Below the pieces are notes generated by a model that was given only the letters and a program-made list of their open reading frames with translations, was not told the origin of the DNA and searched no databases. From Aselliscus stoliczkanus (lineage: Eukaryota > Chordata > Mammalia > Chiroptera > Hipposideridae), in contig CM066731.1 in NCBI GenBank assembly GCA_033961575.1, positions 64,132,001-64,196,000 of the forward strand: a stretch of 64,000 nucleotides of DNA. The letters are read 5' to 3'. Below, one piece after another: positions 45,011-56,376 of the stretch; within the stretch, counting starts at the first letter, position 1; each line of letters begins with the position of its first letter. The translations under genes and the position numbers were made by a program.

Positions 45011-45394
45011 CTAGTGGGATGCTGAAGTGACTTTTTTGAACTTTTCTCATTTTTCTCAGGTTTCTTTTCCCTAACTCTTTCAGGTAAATGATAGCTTAAA
45101 TAGTTCGTGCTAGGCTTTCTGTGCTGGATTTGCGGATTTACCATAATTTTATTTTGCATATGTTGAGAGGTTTTAATACATTGAGTCAACCAGAAAAACA
45201 GTGGGGATCATTGTTTCAGAAGTGAAGTGACAGCCTGCAGGCCTAAGCTGTTATTACTTGAAATTCCACTGGATTCTAAATTTCAGCACTCTATTTATTA
45301 TTTTTTATTTAGCTGTTCATGCTTCAGATATGTTTGCGAATTACAGAGTTTAATTTTCGAGTCCCAGGTGCCATATAGCAACTGAGGCCTTGTT

Positions 45395-45500
45395 GAAAAT
45401 GGATCCACCTTCATGACCTGATCACCTCCCCAAATCCTCACCTCATGTAACATCATGTTGGTGATTAAAATTTGGGGGGATCCAAACATTTGAACCATAG
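45395..45500 (-). mobile_element. MaLR (MLT1-like) LTR fragment
   Basis: In plus orientation CTTCATGACCTGATCACCTC, then AATTTGGGGGGATCCAAACA and TTTGAACCATAGCA, matches the reversed start of MLT1-type LTRs. Partial. Confidence 0.75.
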
Positions 45501-45502
45501 CA

Positions 45503-45554
<52 letters not shown>
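45503..45554. repeat. (TG)n microsatellite
   Basis: About 24 almost uninterrupted TG units, directly beside the MaLR LTR fragment. Confidence 0.97.
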
Positions 45555-45556
<2 letters not shown>

Positions 45557-45784
45557 TTTTCATTGGTTCTGTCACTTACTAGCTATGGTACACTGGGTGG
45601 GCCCTGGAGTCCCACTATCTCAACTTTCCAAATATTTATATATTAGCAATAAACCCTAGATCCCTCATATCACACATTTGTTGTAAAAATCATAAGAGAC
45701 CATGTGTTAGGTCACTTTGTAAATTCCAAAATAATGCACACATAACATAAAATACTTTGCTATTTAGATAGCAGAGTTGTTAAA

Positions 45785-45890
45785 GAACATTAAACTAGGG
45801 CTCATGTGACTTGAACTCTCATTTCTGTTCTACCATTTACTTTATGACCACAAGTGAGTCAGTTAACCTCTCTGAGCATCTGTTAGGAGG
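45785..45890 (+). mobile_element. MIR SINE fragment
   Basis: Sense MIR order: TTGAACTCTCATTTCTGTTC, ACCATTTACTTTATGACCAC and GTCAGTTAACCTCTCTGAGC. Confidence 0.85.
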
Positions 45891-46110
45891 AAACTGATTT
45901 TGTGGTTCATGATCATTCTAAAGAAACATTTGTTTCTTTTTTTCTCTTCAAAAATGTTAGCAAGTAGTTGTGATAGTAAATAAAGTAACTGTTGTGCATA
46001 TTGAACATAGACTTCTAGATTGGTAAGATTATCAGAAGATGAGATTGTAATTACTAAAGGCCAAGCATGATCAAACTGTGGATCATGTGATTGTAAATAA
46101 TTGATATCTT

Positions 46111-46561
46111 TTTTTTTTAAAGATATTATTGGGGAATTTGGGGAAGGGGAACAGACAAGTTGCAGTCCTTTTTTGTTCTTCAGGCTAGCTGTGCAGGACA
46201 TTGCTTCACTGGCCCATGTTAGTGTTATCATTGCACTCTTCCTGGGTGAGGCAGATTGATCACCAGCCTCTGGACGGCTGCTCACAGCGGCTCTTGGCAG
46301 CTCACCCTGGCTGCCAGCCATTTACATTGGTTGCCGGCCACTCACTGTAGCCTATGGCAGCCCACTGCAGCAGAGGCTGCAGCACACACCATCGCCGGCC
46401 ATCTTAGCTATAGAGGCAACCAGGTGGAGCTGTTGTTCACCAACTTAACTATAGAGGGCACAACGTCACTGGCCCTCATATGTGGGATACAAACTGGGGC
46501 CCCGTTGCTCAGAGCTGGCATCCCGAATCAGCTCCTAACCACTACGTCACTCGACCGGCCC
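46111..46561 (-). mobile_element. Long tRNA-derived SINE, polyadenylation signal decayed
   Basis: The plus strand reads T-run, AAAGATATTATTGGGGAATT, body and the reversed head ACTCGACCGGCCC. The target duplication is AATAATTGATATCTT at 46096-46110 versus AATATTTGATATCTT at 46562-46576 (one mismatch). The usual AATAAA is AATAAT here. The 152-codon minus-strand frame at 45863-46321 and the plus frame 46256-46570 are SINE artefacts. Confidence 0.94.
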
Positions 46562-46768
46562 AATATTTGATATCTTGATACACAGTTCACTCTTGCTACT
46601 AACCTTTGTTTATAGTTCTTACCGTCTAAGTTACTTTCACACATTAGAGATGGAATTGCTGATTCAAACATGGCCCCTTTTGACCCCCTGCAACCAAGGG
46701 CACAAGTATGAAATTTGTGACAAAATTTAGAATTTTGTTTTGGGTCAGAGAACGGAGTAGCTATAACT

Positions 46769-47010
46769 AGTAATAATAATAGTAATAATAATAATAATTG
46801 ATATTTAAATGAACAAATTCTATATTTCAGATAGTCTTCTAATGGTTTACATGAATACATTATATCATCTTCACTGTATCCCTAGGAGATACACACTATT
46901 ATTATTTTATATTGTATAGATGGAGAAACTGAAGAACTCAGGGGTTTGGTTCACATAAATAGTAACAAAGAGAAACTAGATAGGAACCAGGGCAGCTGGA
47001 CTCCAAAAAA
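46769..47010 (-). mobile_element. MIR SINE with adjoining (TAA)n
   Basis: A TAATAATAA run at 46769-46797 leads into antisense MIR: ACATTATATCATCTTCACTG, TATTATTATTTTATATTGTA, then ATGGAGAAACTGAAGAACTC and GGAACCAGGGCAGCTGGACT. Confidence 0.85.
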
Positions 47011-47204
47011 CCAATGAGCTTTACTAGCTGAGAACCATGATTTAACCAGTTAGGCAGACTTGAAAATATCTATGAGTCTTATTGGTTCATACCTAATATG
47101 GTGATAGTAATACCTGAGTCTAGCTCTTCTACAGGTGGCTTTTCAAACATCCCAGGAGACTTGAATGAGAAAACTTAATTGATTATATACATTCCTCTGT
47201 GTGA

Positions 47205-47570
47205 TGGTGTCTTAGCTCAGGCTACCACAGCAAAATACCATAAACTGGGTGTCTTAATAACAATAGAGATTTATTTCTCACATTCTGGAGGCTGAGACAT
47301 CCAAGATCAAGTTGCCAGTGAATTCTGTGTCTGCTGAGAGCCCTCTTCCTGGTTGCCGATGGCTGTCTTCTGGCTGTGTCCTCACATGGTGGAAAGAACA
47401 CACTAGCTCCCCGGCCTCTGCTTACAAGGGCACTAATCCCAGTCATGAGGGTTCCACCCTCATAACCTAATTATCTCCCAATCTTTCTACCTCCATATAT
47501 CATAACACTGGAGGTTGATTCTGACATACAACTATGGGGGTGAGGCACAACATTTAGTCCCTAATGGACG
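47205..47570 (-). mobile_element. MaLR (MLT1-like) LTR, near full length
   Basis: In plus orientation: GTCTTAGCTCAGGCTACCAC, AAAATACCATAAACTGGGTG, TTTATTTCTCACATTCTGGA, CTGTGTCCTCACATGGTGGA, AAGGGCACTAATCCCAGTCA, then GAGGGTTCCACCCTCATAAC and TGAGGCACAACATTTAGTCC. This is a reversed MLT1-type LTR in correct order over about 360 bases. Confidence 0.9.
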
Positions 47571-48260
47571 ATTTGATGCGGACATACGTTTTTTAGTCCT
47601 GTATTTCAAGCAGGGCTATGATTGATAATTCACACAATTAGAATTAAGGCAAAACAGAACACATATGCAAGCTATGTTATTTTTAATAACAGACATCATC
47701 TGCAAAGTTCTTTAAGTAATTTTTCTTAAGAAAAAAAGATCTTGTAAGGAGAAATTTTCTCCTTTATATTTGATTTACAAAAACTTGCCTCATGCACATT
47801 TTATATGCAATTTTCAGCCAACCCAGACAAGTTAAGGGACTGGAACTCAGTGTTGCATCTGTTGGTATGAGGTTCCTATCTTTTGGACCTCTATTTTAGT
47901 AGTAGCATAGACAGACCATTGATTTAATGGATATAGGAAAACCTTAGGAAACGTCCTGATAACAATTTGTACAACACTTCAACAGTTTTAAAATTTTCAG
48001 TTGTTGACTTCTTGCCAAATTTTTCCTAGTGACTTTCCCAAACCTTCTTCACTTTCTTCGCGTACCTGACATGGTGCCAATTTATTTATATCCTCTATTG
48101 AGAAAATTGAGGTTATCTGACACCTGATCCCACTAATTGCTGTCAACTCTGAATCTGAAACTGGTATACCTTTTCCAGTGTTTACTTTCACTGTGCCAGG
48201 ACCACCCACTCTACATTTTATTAAAGATCTATTTAGCAACTTTGAATAGTGCTAGGTAAA
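47571..48260. other. Unique DNA, nothing recognised
   Basis: The 80-codon minus-strand frame at 47997-48239 has no recognisable domain. No repeat was named. Confidence 0.45.
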
Positions 48261-48264
48261 GTTT

Positions 48265-48420
48265 GAGCCCATTATCAAAAACCAGCAAGGGAGGCGATTA
48301 TTTCCAGATTTTACATATGAAGGAACTGAGATTGAGAGAGCAGCTAAGAAACTTCCTCTAGTCATATAATGAATCAAGTAGAACTAGAATTAAAAATCTT
48401 GGTTCTTCTCACTCTCTTTC
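48265..48420 (-). mobile_element. MIR SINE fragment
   Basis: Antisense MIR order: TTATTTCCAGATTTTACATA, GAAGGAACTGAGATTGAGAG and CTAGTCATATAATGAATCAA. Confidence 0.75.
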
Positions 48421-48704
48421 TTCAGGCTACCGATTCTAGGACTTGTTTCAAGTTACCTATCTCTTTGCTAGGTCTATTTTTGCAATGCTTAGAGGATGGT
48501 AGCTCTTTTACACACTAAAAAGAAAAGATGCTTCTCTTGCAACTCATTTAATTGTTTGTGCTATAACCTATGTCTTAACTTCCTTTAACCATCACCTGCT
48601 TTGAAAGAGTAATTCATATTTTTTCTCTACCTATAAGAAGTATTTTTAATCTGGTCTCAGCTCAAACATTACACAAAACAAATCTCTTAAAAGTTGTGAG
48701 TGTG

Positions 48705-48857
48705 TGGGCCGGCTGAGTGGCTCAGTTGGTTAAGAGCTCGCTCAAGAGTGAGAGCTGAGCTCTGAGCAACAGCAGTTCAATGCCCAGCACGAGCTGAGCA
48801 GCCGCTGAGCTACCAACAGGTAGCAGGATGGCTCAGCTAAAAAAGAAAAAAAAAAAA
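48705..48857 (+). mobile_element. Short SINE carrying the start of a second tRNA-like module
   Basis: The head GGGCCGGCTGAGTGGCTCAG with a GTTCAATGCCC B-box region is followed by GAGCTGAGCAGCCGCTGAGC. It then stops in an A-rich tail just after GGATGGCTCAGCT, the A-box of a second module. The target duplication TTGTGAGTGTG is perfect at 48694-48704 and 48858-48868. Confidence 0.93.
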
Positions 48858-48868
48858 TTGTGAGTGTG

Positions 48869-51800
48869 CTTATCACTGTGTCTTGTAATTTTTCACTTAC
48901 AGCTTCCTCCCTGTTTCTTCTTTTTAGCATTTTGGCATGACTAGATCTTGCACCTCGAGCCTTTAATCAATCTCTCTTAGAATTCAAGGCATTTTACAAT
49001 GCAAACTGTTACCTCTATATCCGTCCTCTACATGGCTTCTTAACCCTTAACTGGTTCTCCTTTTCACACACACAGTCTCCAGTCCCAATGTGGAGGCATT
49101 CCCTGCTGTTCTGTCTTGGGCTTGGAGTTCTTCTTGCTACTCTTTGCCAGGCTAACTCCTATTCAGTCTTCAGATCTCAGCTTCAGAGATTCTTGCTCAG
49201 AGGAGTAGAATAGTCAGGATGGGTGATTTTATTTTTTAACTCACAAGAGTTAAATTGTATAATTCATATTAAATAATCTATTACATGTCCTGTCCTCTAC
49301 ATGATTATTTTTTGTGTGTCTTTTAAAGGTGCAAACCTTTTAACCACTTAAAAGTGATTCCCAGAAAATTTCTGTGGGATGGAACTAGTCATATTTCTTG
49401 CTACCTTCTCACTTCTTCCTATGCAACTTAGATTTAACATTCCATGGATATATAATAATTCTTTTATAATAATTTACATAGAATATCACAGAGGAAGTAA
49501 AAGAGCATAAATATAGGCTTAAACAAAATAGGTAGCTATGAAAAGAATGACCTGAACAGTCTTAAACCTTCTGTTGCATCAAATGATTTTAGTTCTTTTA
49601 AATTAGGAAAATGAGTGATCATTCCTTTAAAGATCTCTTGAGAGAATGTTTTTAAATTACAATATATTGTTATGCATTGTTACAATATATAAATTTTTTT
49701 TTCCTGTAAAAGTTAAATTCCAGCAAATAAGCAAAAGCTTTTGAGGGAAAAGTCAACACCATCATTAAAAGACATCAAAATTGCAGACATCATCTACTTT
49801 TGATAAATGCATCATCTGTTCTCATTGTTTAAAGCTGCATTACATGTGCTTTTTAGTTTTCTGGGACTGGGACGTTTTGCATCCCCTTGACAGCAGAGAA
49901 ACAAAGTCCAAACCGTCGGGAAAACAGAGCAGGAACGCTCCTGCTGACTGTACGGCAAGCTGTCCGAGCTTTACATGACAAGGTCAGAATTGCGTTGGAG
50001 AGTCACTTTCCAAGTGTAGCATGCTTACAATAATTAGTATCCTGACTACTCGGGAGATGGTTGTCGACACAGCTGTTGTGCAAGGTAGCGGGCACATCAA
50101 TGGAAAGGCACTCGGTATTGATTTGTGCACTGACATCTTTCTAACTATGTCATCTGAGTGAAAGAAGCCTCAAATTAACCAATAATAAAGTGTTAGAAGT
50201 TGTAGTAGCTGCCCTCCTGGGACTTGTTCTAGAAGAGTATATAGGTGCCCCGCCCCCATCCAGGCCATCAATCCTGCTAAAGGACTCACAGTGACATTCA
50301 CTTGACCAGTAGGACAATGTAAAGCCTACAAAGCCTACAATGCTTCTAATGTGTATGTGTGTGTGTGTATGTGTGTGTGTATGCCATTTTTATATTAGTT
50401 TTCTGTATGTAAATATATAATGTATGCATATCTACAGAAATAAAATACTCATATACATATATGCTACCATGATCTGAAGACTCCTTAATTAATGAGAACA
50501 TGTGACAATAAAACTGTCAGGCATTATAGATTTTTGAAAACTAATTTCACTAAAACTAGTTTCAAAGGGTAACAGGAAGTCATATTGTCATCAGAATTAG
50601 AAAAGGATAAACTTCTCTGCAAGATTCGTTGTTTTACTTTCTGATTTGATCGTATTTTCTGTTTTAAATATGGGTCCTAGCTACATAGTTTATTAAAAGA
50701 TCACAGATAAATCTGGATTAAACTAAACTAATGTCACTATAGCCAGAGGCCAAGCATGTTTCAAAAAGTCAACAAAAGATTATAGTTCCATGTATCTTTA
50801 TCCAAATTATCCCTTGTTCCAGTTTTACATTAAAAATAATCACTCATTTGCAAGCATTTGGACATTGCCTTATATTTTGATACAGACTTTCAGAACATAT
50901 ATATATATTTTTGCACTGGTCTCATTTTTGTGGTCCATTTGAGGGCACTCACTGAACAGCATGGAGTTTCTCTTTTAGCTTTTGCCTGACCAAAAACTAG
51001 GATCCCATTTTATCATTTGACCCATTCCCTGTGTGTCATGGATTGAGATGTTATGTAATAGGTTTTATAAAAACCAAAGCAAATTTAAAAAGCAGCTTTC
51101 ACTTTTGCAAAAGTAGGTGCTCATATCACTAGGAATGCTACAGGCATCAAGGAACATAGGATTCCAGCTTGCAATGGCCTTTGTGACTCATACCAGAATC
51201 TTGTCACAAGCCTTCCCTTTTCTATGGCCTGATATATGGTCCAGTTTACTACTACAAAAGGGAAATCAGCTTTATAATACTGAACCCAGGTACATTTTAC
51301 CAATTTCTTTGGTGAAACTATTTGTCATTTCTAGGGAGCTCTGTAATTGTTACTGAATTTCCCTGGCTGTTGGTTGGTTCAAACACAAGACATAATTTCC
51401 CCTCTTACTGTTATCAGGAAAAGACCAAATGGTAAAGAGGAATTTTAGCTCGATTATAGGCTATGGGGAAGGTCTTGCCATTGGCTACTATGTTTGACAG
51501 TTTGATTACTTTCCCAGGCAAGCATGGGAGTTGAGATTAAAATTTGATATAAAATATGCCCCCTATGAGTGAATCTCAGTTGGTCAGGGCTGCTTCGTCT
51601 CCAGTTGTCTCTCAGGACCTTTCTTTGTCCTCCTCTTTCTTGCTCTGTGCCCCAGGAGGCTAGTGTCTGCACAATCCTTGTGTGTACTCTCTTGTTCTCT
51701 GGATTTTTGCTGGGTTTGACCCATGCAAGGTGCAGCAGGGGAGCAGAAGGTAGGAGGTAATACAAAGAGTCTGGGGTGTTATTCCACCCTCCCCTCACTG

Positions 51801-52475
51801 CCTTGCAAATATTGGATCTAAGGGAATACCTATCTGATTGAGACACTATCATTTTCCCATAGTCCTATGGTAGAATTTGGCTGTGACATGTTCTATTTAA
51901 TAACCTATCCTGGAAGCATAAACATTTTTTTCTGCAGAACTTACTGGCAATGGACATGTCTTCAGAAGGAAGGTGACATTAGTTGGACCACGAGACCAAA
52001 AAATATAGGCTATCAGTCTGGAATCGGGAACACTTCAGAACAGTGACGATTTTTAATGGTAGCCCTGACATGGAACAAAAAACACAACTCTTTATTTGTG
52101 CTTTTATATTGGAGCCACAGGAAATCCTTCACACATACCATGGATGTTATCCGTGATATCTAGTTGATATCTAGTCATCCAAAGATGAGCAAGAAGCAAG
52201 GTGGCCCACTATGACCTCCTCTTAACATAAGATGCAACTTTGCATGTGACGCTTTTAATAGCCATAAATATTTATTCTTCTTATTTCCTCAAAACCAGGC
52301 ATTTAAGTGAAAATTCTGTCTTGGATGTACTCTCACCCCCCACATTTACATTTCTTTAATAGCTTTAGTACACACCTTTTCCAGAGAGGCTGTCTTTATG
52401 ACATTGACCCCACTAGTCTAGACTCCAAGAGAGATAAAGCCTGGTGATATATTTAAGTAGCACTTTGAGCCCAGA
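48869..52475. other. Unique DNA with one TG repeat; no gene seen
   Basis: A TG repeat lies at about 50350-50382. A CpG-containing, repeat-free patch at 49860-50230 could be a conserved element. The longest frame, 132 codons on the minus strand at 51454-51852, has no recognisable domain and no exon signals I can support. Confidence 0.45.
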
Positions 52476-52479
52476 GAGA

Positions 52480-53250
52480 CTCGGCACATTAAACTAATAA
52501 AAAATGACTGTAAAACCATTTGTAAACATGAAGTGCCGTATAAATGCTTATTAATAAGCATTTTTCTTCAATTTATATTTATTTCTATTCCAAGATGCCT
52601 CTTAAAAATGCATTATGGTTTATTGCGTACAATGTCTTTCAAACAATTTGTATTCAAGGCATTTTAGAGAGTTAAATACATGTCAGTGTGTGGCATAAAT
52701 TATAGAAAGACACTTTGGATGGTAAATGAATTAGTGCCTTCAGTCATAAGGCCAGAGAGAAATGGGTTGTGTAAGCGTCTGGTTGGAAGTATCTAGACTC
52801 CCTGGAACCAAACCTTCAAATCCCAGTAGGCTGGCTCTGTCCTTCATCCTTCTGAGATAAGAGTCCATTCGGTTTACAGTCTGCTGGGGGTTTTTTTTTT
52901 GAATGATCCTTTGGAACACTAGGCATGTCTGTTCTGTGAGAACATTTTACAGAGTCAGGGCAAGGAAAAAACCTCAAGAGAATTTAAGCAGAACTAAGGT
53001 ATCATTTTATGTGTACAATATTTTAGTGGTAAAGAGAGGCCACCTTAGGATATAGCAGGAGAGCGGGCTGAAGAATATATAAGATTTTTAAAGAGAGAAG
53101 TTAGTATCTGATTGATCGCCACTACTGACCCCGAGAACTGTTTTTAACTCTGGGGAAATGGATTCCAATATAATGACAGACTTGAGCAGCGTGGAATTGA
53201 CCCACGCCACACAGTGGATATTTTGGATTGCCTTACAATTTTTTATGAAG
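52480..53250. promoter_or_regulatory. Candidate conserved non-coding element with perfect 22-bp palindrome
   Basis: A repeat-free stretch holding a perfect 22-bp palindrome at 52542-52563, centred on TTAA, with ATGCTTATT and AATAAGCAT half-sites. The half-sites resemble POU/homeodomain sites. Composition resembles developmental enhancers, but conservation is untested. Confidence 0.3.
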
Positions 53251-55660
53251 CATTAATCTGAATCCATAATGAAAAGCATTTACTATGTAGACAAAACTTA
53301 CAAGGTTTTAAGTATGAGAGACCACTGGGGCCCTATAATGGAATAAAAAGGACAAAAGTCACATTAGAATGCAGCCTCTCTGAAGACTTGAGCATAGTAC
53401 TTCTAAGTGGTGATTTTCAAGTTTCCCCAGCTGCGAAAAACTCTGCCAAGTGTCAAACATGTTATTAGAAGAATGTGGAATTTGAATAAGCCAATACTGG
53501 GGATGCTAATCTTTCCCAGATAATGACTTGCATTGGATTTTGCAGGTTCTTATAAGGGTGTGAAGATTCTTACAGCAGAAATCAAAATGAGGCATGGATA
53601 TAGCCCCAGGTCATCCCTCCATTTTGAGACTTCCACAAATCCTGGTGGCAGATAAAGAGAGCTAACATAATTTAGGTGTACCTTCAAATTTCACCAGTAG
53701 ATTTTTGGCTGATTGCTGATTGTTCAAGAAAATCCTTTTTTTTTTTCCCCTTAAAACTGATATTTGATATTTTACTTCTCTAACATACTAACTTAAATCG
53801 ACCTCTTTAAGTTTCTACTGTTTCTGAATCCCCACTCTTCTCTTTCCATAAAAACAATTCATAGTACTGACAAGGGAAAAGCAGAAATAAAATAGAAACA
53901 CGAAACCAACCTCTTGACTTGGCATTAAATAACTTGCATAAAATAACTTCCTATAGCACATGCGTATGTATGGACAACCCTGAAGCAGTGTAATTATTGC
54001 TGTCTATAGAAGAATCATCAAGCCATTGAACTTCGGCCGCCATAACAGCAGTGCACTGTCTAAAAGAGGAAAATTAGTATTTCTTACTTGAGTTTTAGGA
54101 TGCTTAATTGAAATAGAGTTTTTTCTCTGAGAACAAATGTTAATATGTGCGCATGGATGAAATGATTTTCTCCAAAAGTAGTGCCTATGATAATCGAAGT
54201 TTGAAACCATATCCATGTAGAAATAGATTTTTTTTAAATCTTTTTTTAACAAGAAAATATAGATGACAAAATTGCATCACATTTGAAAGTTTATTATGGA
54301 AAGGAAATCTTCAATATCTCTGGCATGGCTAAGGACAAATATTTTTAACCTGTGAGTGGAAATTCCAATAGAAAGGATATTAGTTCGATTCAAAAAGTGA
54401 TATTCTGAAACTTAGAGCATAAAAAATGAGAGGGCCCTTAAAAACCAGTGCTTTCTCAGTGGCTAGATATTTCCAGCCTGGGATTTCTGATTCTCAAACC
54501 ATCACTGGAGTTAGGACCTTGGACGACTGCTACCACGTTTTTGGTGGAACTCATGTGCTGGACAGAGAGAAAAACGAAATGGTTTCTAATATTACTTCCA
54601 AATTTAAGAATTTTTTAAAAAAATTTTCTATCTTGGAACTTGAGTTTGATGATGTTAACATTGCACCTAATATTACAGTTTACTTTTGTGTTTCCTAAAC
54701 TCTTACTCTTTTAGGTAGTTCCATAAAATTAGTAAAATAGAAGCTTGAAAATGATGTCAATATAGAATATTTCATGAGATGGAATTATGTTGTCAGGTCT
54801 GGCCATGGAAGTTTTGTATTCAGAATACACAGCAAAAGTACAATATGCAGAACAGTGACTTATTTTAGGGTACAGTTTTCTTTCTGTCTCTTTGAAATTC
54901 AAATATATATATCAGAACAGATGGTTATATTTTTAAAGAAGTCTCAATGCAAAGACCAGCAACGTGCATTCAGATTACATTTTAAGTAGAATAAATAGAC
55001 CATGAATATTTATGTGCTTTGGGAGGACTTGGATTCCACACTCTGTATCATTGAACCAAGTAATTATGCAAAGATAGTTTCACTTAAAATTACAAATGCC
55101 ATATTTTAGTTTGTGTTCAACAGTTTTAATGCATATTGATAATGGAAGGAAATAGCTTCTATTTAAAAACAATACATTTAAGTTGGAAAAATGCCATTAC
55201 AGCATATTTTAAAATGTTAAAACGGCTGGAATTATGTTAGGGGAAGAGCTAACGAAGGTCCAGTGCTGACTGATGTTTAAGAACTAGACATAATTGCCTC
55301 TTTTGAAGAGAATACACTTCTGCAATTTACTCTGATAAGTCCTTATGCTCTGGCTTATGCATTCACTGTGCTTAGCTTGTCCAGTTTGACCTGTACATAC
55401 GACAAAGTGCATGAGGAACTCTAAATAGAGGTTATTATGGGTTAGGAGCCCAGTGACGTATCTCTAATAGGAAATCATTTGAATGGCAATTTAGTTCCCT
55501 TATCTTCTTCCATGATGGATCATACAATTAATCTTTAGAAAAAAAGAGTTTGCAGTCATAATGTCTGCATAGTCTTCTGCTAGGCATTTGGGGATGCTAA
55601 AAGTATGTTACTAAAAAGAGGATAACAAAGGTGCCTGTGAAATAAATAGGTATTAATATA
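53251..55660. other. AT-rich unique DNA, no gene seen
   Basis: Open frames at 54426-54698 and 54774-54989 show no recognisable domain. No repeat was named. Confidence 0.5.
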
Positions 55661-55677
55661 AAGAACATGTGTATTTT

Positions 55678-56116
55678 TTTTTAAAAGATTTTATTGGGGA
55701 ATTGGTGGAGGGGAACAGCGTTGAGGAATCAGGGGAGGGGAACAGACAAGTTGCTGTCTTTTTGTTCTTCAGTTTAGTTGCGGAGGATGTTGCTTCACTG
55801 TTGGTATCGTCATTGTGCTCTTCCCGGATGAGGCAGATCGGTCGCTGGCCTCTGGAGGTCGCTCACCGCGGCTATTCGCAGCTCATGCTTGGCTGCCAGC
55901 CGCTCACGCTGGCTGCGGGCCACTCACTGTAGCCTATGGCAGCCCACTGCAGCAGGGATTGCAGCCCACACCATCACCGGGGCTCGCACAGCCCAGCTCC
56001 AGGTGGAGCTGTTGTTAGCTGTAGAGGGCAGTGTCACTGTCCCTCATGTGGGATCCGAACCGGGGCCGCTGGCATCCCAAAACCAGCGCTTAACCAATGC
56101 GCCACTCGGCCGGCCC
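55678..56116 (-). mobile_element. Long tRNA-derived SINE, youngest-looking copy
   Basis: The plus strand reads T-run, AAAGATTTTATTGGGGAATT, body and the reversed head CACTCGGCCGGCCC. The target duplication AAGAACATGTGTATTTT is a perfect 17-mer at 55661-55677 and 56117-56133. CpGs are still frequent (TCCGAACCGGGGCCGCTGG region), consistent with recent insertion. Confidence 0.96.
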
Positions 56117-56189
56117 AAGAACATGTGTATTTTGCTAAAATGCAGGGTGGTTAGTAAGATAATAATGGCCTCACATTCTGTTAAATAGA

Positions 56190-56300
56190 AATTTAGGCTT
56201 ACGAATCAGATAGACATTGTTTGAAATTCAGGGTGAACTACTTTTTAACTCTGTGATCTTGTACAAATTTTTAACATCTTTAGCTTCTGTGTTTGGAGAT
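56190..56300 (+). mobile_element. MIR SINE fragment
   Basis: Sense MIR-like order: TTAGGCTTACGAATCAGATA, GAAATTCAGGGTGAACTAC, CTGTGATCTTGTACAAATTT and ACATCTTTAGCTTCTGTGTT. Diverged. Confidence 0.65.
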
Positions 56301-56330
56301 CTGCATGTAAAGTGTAACATAGGAGGACTT

Positions 56331-56366
56331 TTTTTTTTAAATTAAAATTTATTGGGTGACAATCAC
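56331..56366 (-). mobile_element. Extremely 5'-truncated L1 3' end (about 36 bp)
   Basis: A T-run followed by AAATTAAAATTTATTGGGTG and ACAATCAC is the reversed terminal bases of an L1 3' end. It is flanked by AGGAGGACTT (56321-56330) and AGGAGAACTT (56367-56376), a target duplication with one mismatch. Confidence 0.6.
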
Positions 56367-56376
56367 AGGAGAACTT

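Noticed and set aside
49860..50230. Conserved exon candidate
   Set aside because: CpG content is raised, but the open frame at 49781-49978 has no supported splice signals or domain.
51454..51852. 132-codon minus-strand frame, longest outside repeats
   Set aside because: No recognisable domain, no exon signals I can support, and the length is within chance for a 64-kb window.
54426..54698. 90-codon plus-strand frame
   Set aside because: No recognisable family and AT-driven composition; treated as chance.
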